Assembly (NCBI RefSeq): GCF_041740695.1
Contig: NZ_JBGSLK010000026.1
Span: 1 to 64,000 of the forward strand
DNA length: 64,000 nt
Reading direction: 5' to 3'
Origin: Haliscomenobacter sp041740695
Lineage (GTDB): Bacteria; Bacteroidota; Bacteroidia; Chitinophagales; Saprospiraceae
Shown: in pieces, positions 62,315 through 64,000 of the stretch
Layout: every line of letters starts with the position of its first letter
How positions within the stretch are numbered: the stretch's first letter is position 1
Notes under the pieces: generated by a model
Seen by the model: the letters and a program-made list of their open reading frames with translations, nothing else
What the model was told of the DNA's origin: nothing
Databases searched by the model: none
Translations under genes and position numbers: made by a program

Positions 62315-62408
62315 CTGAGGTGCCCCTTAAGTGCCTTCAGTTTCTTAGATGGTGAAAAAACATTCCTTAACCACCTAAGAAACTGAAGACACTTAAGGAA
62401 CACCTTAG
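62315..62408. terminator. 39-bp imperfect stem between convergent genes
   Basis: 62315-62353 pairs with 62370-62408 with about five mismatches (core CCTTAAGTG...CTTCAGTTTCTTAG and complement) around a 16-nt loop. It lies between a plus-strand and a minus-strand gene and probably serves as a two-way terminator. Confidence 0.75.
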
Positions 62409-62417
62409 TAAAGCAGA

Positions 62418-62975
62418 TCAAATCGAATAAGCTGTCATCAGTACCTCCCAAATTCGCCCAATCCCCTCACTCTCCTGCAAATGTTTAATCGGCGAAAGGC
62501 CAATCGACTTCCGCAAGATATTGACCTGTTCAGTTTCACAAGTTGGTGTTTGATCATGCCGCAGCATCATTATCGCCGTTTTGAGTGACCCCGCTTTGAC
62601 CCGGATGCAGTGCTGGGCATAACGCGCCGGATGGATGTGTACATATCGCTCAGGATCATCACCACGCAGTAAAGTCCAGGTCGAACCATCAGAAATTGTC
62701 AAATTTTGGTACCCTTGTTTGTTTGCCAAAAAGGAAATAAAATCAAGCTCAGTCTCCATTCCACTTTCTTTCAATTGCCCCAAAATTTCTTGACCGATGC
62801 CATGCGGACTGAGTTCGCCGCAGTACAAATCCATTTGAGAAGCCCCAATTCGGGGTATCGCCATATAAAATTCCTCATCAACGCTGCTTTGAATGAAATA
62901 CTGGAGGTAACCCCGATGATGTTTCAAGGGGTGAAAAAGGACAGGGATGGGAGAATGAAAAGATTCATCGGTCAT
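62418..62975 (-). CDS. Protein of unknown function
   Basis: The 185-residue soluble product begins MTDESFHSPIPVLFHPLKHHRGYLQYFIQSS and shows mixed helix/strand character (YMAIPRIGASQMDLYCGELSPHGIGQEIL, YVHIHPARYAQHCIRVKAGSLKTAIMML). No signal peptide, transmembrane segment or known family was recognised. The frame is complete and well separated from its neighbours, with convergent terminators, so a real gene is likely. Confidence 0.65.
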   Translation of the reverse strand: MTDESFHSPIPVLFHPLKHHRGYLQYFIQSSVDEEFYMAIPRIGASQMDLYCGELSPHGIGQEILGQLKESGMETELDFISFLANKQGYQNLTISDGSTWTLLRGDDPERYVHIHPARYAQHCIRVKAGSLKTAIMMLRHDQTPTCETEQVNILRKSIGLSPIKHLQESEGIGRIWEVLMTAYSI

Positions 62976-63264
62976 TTTGTTCTTGTGTACATTTTAAAAT
63001 GAAAGTAGGGAAAAAACGTCGGCAATCCGCCAAATGGTTCCCGGAAAACTCAGGTTCAACCATTGAGGATGCACATTTCCAAAGATAATTATGCTCAAAG
63101 GCTGCACCTGTCATAAATCCCCCCTGTTTTTGAACAATTTTCCCCCTATTATTCTGCTAGTGAGATCGGACTTTTGGGAGTGTACTTTGTGAGCGTACCA
63201 ACGTGTCAACGGACACTGACAGATCACTGCAAATACACTTACCAAATTGCTAATTCACTCACTT

Positions 63265-64000
63265 ATGAAGTTTTCTACATCTTTTCCAAGAATGATGAGG
63301 TGGATGATGGTTCCCCTGGGGCTCCTATTCGCCACCCTACTGAGTGCGCAGATGCGGACAATCACCGGGAAACTTAGTTCCTCGGCAGGAGAAGCGCTGA
63401 TTGGGGCAACCGTACAAGTACAAGCGGCTGCCGAGCGCGGCACGGTGACGGATGCCAGCGGCAATTACGCCATTCAAGCTGCCAAAGGCGAAGTACTGGT
63501 GTTTTCGTACCTCGGGCTCAGTCCCAAAACCCTGACTGTAGGGAACGAAACAGTTTTGAATGTTGACTTGGAACCCGATGCTACCCTTTTGGAAGAAACG
63601 GTAGTGGTAGGGTATGGCACCGCTAAGAGAAGTGACCTGACTGGGGCAGTTGGCTCGGTTACTGGCGAACAAATCAAAAGTTCGGTGTTCACCAACTTTG
63701 ACCAGGCGCTGCAAGGCCGGATCGCCGGGGTGCAAGTGACCCAAAACTCGGGTGCACCGGGTGGCGCAGCCTCGATCCGCATTCGGGGGGCCAACTCCAT
63801 TACCGGTTCGAGCGAACCGCTTTACGTCATCGACGGGATTCCTTTCCAGGGCGACGGGTCGGGCGTATCGGGCTTTGACTGGGCCGGTGGTGCCAATGGC
63901 CAAAACCGGGTAAACCCCCTCGCGGCCATTAACCCCAACGACATTGTCAGCATCGAAGTGTTAAAAGACGCTTCGGCTTCAGCCATTTACGGTGCTCGTG
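63265..64000 (+). CDS. SusC-family TonB-dependent receptor, 5' part (runs off the window)
   Basis: From ATG 63265 the visible 245 residues contain a signal segment (MVPLGLLFATLLSAQ) and a carboxypeptidase-regulatory-like domain (TITGKLSSSAGEALIGATV, GTVTDASGNYAI). The TonB plug follows, with ETVVVGYGTAKRSDLTGAV, FDQALQGRIAGVQVTQNSG, IRIRGANSITGSSEPLYVIDGIP and SIEVLKDASASAIYGAR. This is the standard SusC start. The remaining barrel and any SusD partner lie to the right of the window. The 289-bp gap before it shows no other gene. Confidence 0.93.
   Translation, partial: MKFSTSFPRMMRWMMVPLGLLFATLLSAQMRTITGKLSSSAGEALIGATVQVQAAAERGTVTDASGNYAIQAAKGEVLVFSYLGLSPKTLTVGNETVLNVDLEPDATLLEETVVVGYGTAKRSDLTGAVGSVTGEQIKSSVFTNFDQALQGRIAGVQVTQNSGAPGGAASIRIRGANSITGSSEPLYVIDGIPFQGDGSGVSGFDWAGGANGQNRVNPLAAINPNDIVSIEVLKDASASAIYGAR

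Overview
The window looks like the chromosome of a Bacteroidota bacterium, most likely of the Saprospiraceae (Haliscomenobacter-like). The evidence is SusC/SusD pairs, a protein with SprB-type repeats and a type B type IX secretion C-terminus, a GldM-C-like protein, many lipoproteins, weak Shine-Dalgarno sites and a CHAT-TPR/ECF sigma locus. No rRNA and only one tRNA (Gly-GCC) were seen.

Layout. 1-1811: one secreted or outer-membrane protein and two strong hairpins. 1913-11485: a five-gene plus-strand restriction island (SNF2 helicase, PD-(D/E)XK nuclease, type III Mod methylase, YhcG/DUF1016 nuclease, type III Res). 11545-14393: a minus-strand pair, a membrane protein and a protein with an N-terminal effector-associated-like (EAD11-like) domain. 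14617-17628: a UDG-fold protein, a lipoprotein, then a RAYT (Y1) transposase flanked on both sides by REP-like palindromes, next to a decayed KilA-N gene. 17785-32760: mainly housekeeping and cell-envelope genes (glycosidase-like/FGE fusion, DUF885 peptidase, MacB/FtsX permease, ion channel, type IX secreted protein, AEC transporter). 32847-42608: aminotransferase, GldM-C-like protein, CHAT-TPR protein divergent from an ECF sigma/TPR pair, and a VWA-MoxR pair. 42697-46915: propeller lipoprotein, NERD protein, haem-c/FG-GAP protein. 47018-53210: SusD, SusC and a ROK regulator.

The most notable system lies at 54670-60685: a diversity-generating retroelement (DGR). It has a reverse transcriptase (56135-57121), an HRDC-type accessory protein (55708-56151), a template repeat (57164-57299) and two C-type-lectin/FGE-fold target genes, each ending in a variable repeat (55408-55543 and 60518-60653). 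Compared base by base, the repeats differ from the template at 18 and 20 of its 33 adenines but at only one non-adenine position each. Between the template and the second target is an LRR-Roc-COR GTPase with a C-terminal EAD11-like domain; its stop codon overlaps the start of the second target (ATGA). This suggests that the DGR diversifies the sensor of a ROCO-GTPase signalling or immunity module. Both variable repeats are followed by the same two-stem hairpin, whose outer stem shows compensatory changes. The cassette plus a Uma2-family gene is bracketed by direct repeats of about 140 bp (54421-54562 and 61389-61527).

61727-64000: a lipocalin-like secreted protein, an unrecognised gene and the 5' part of a second SusC. 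Several MITE-like palindromic elements lie between genes across the window.
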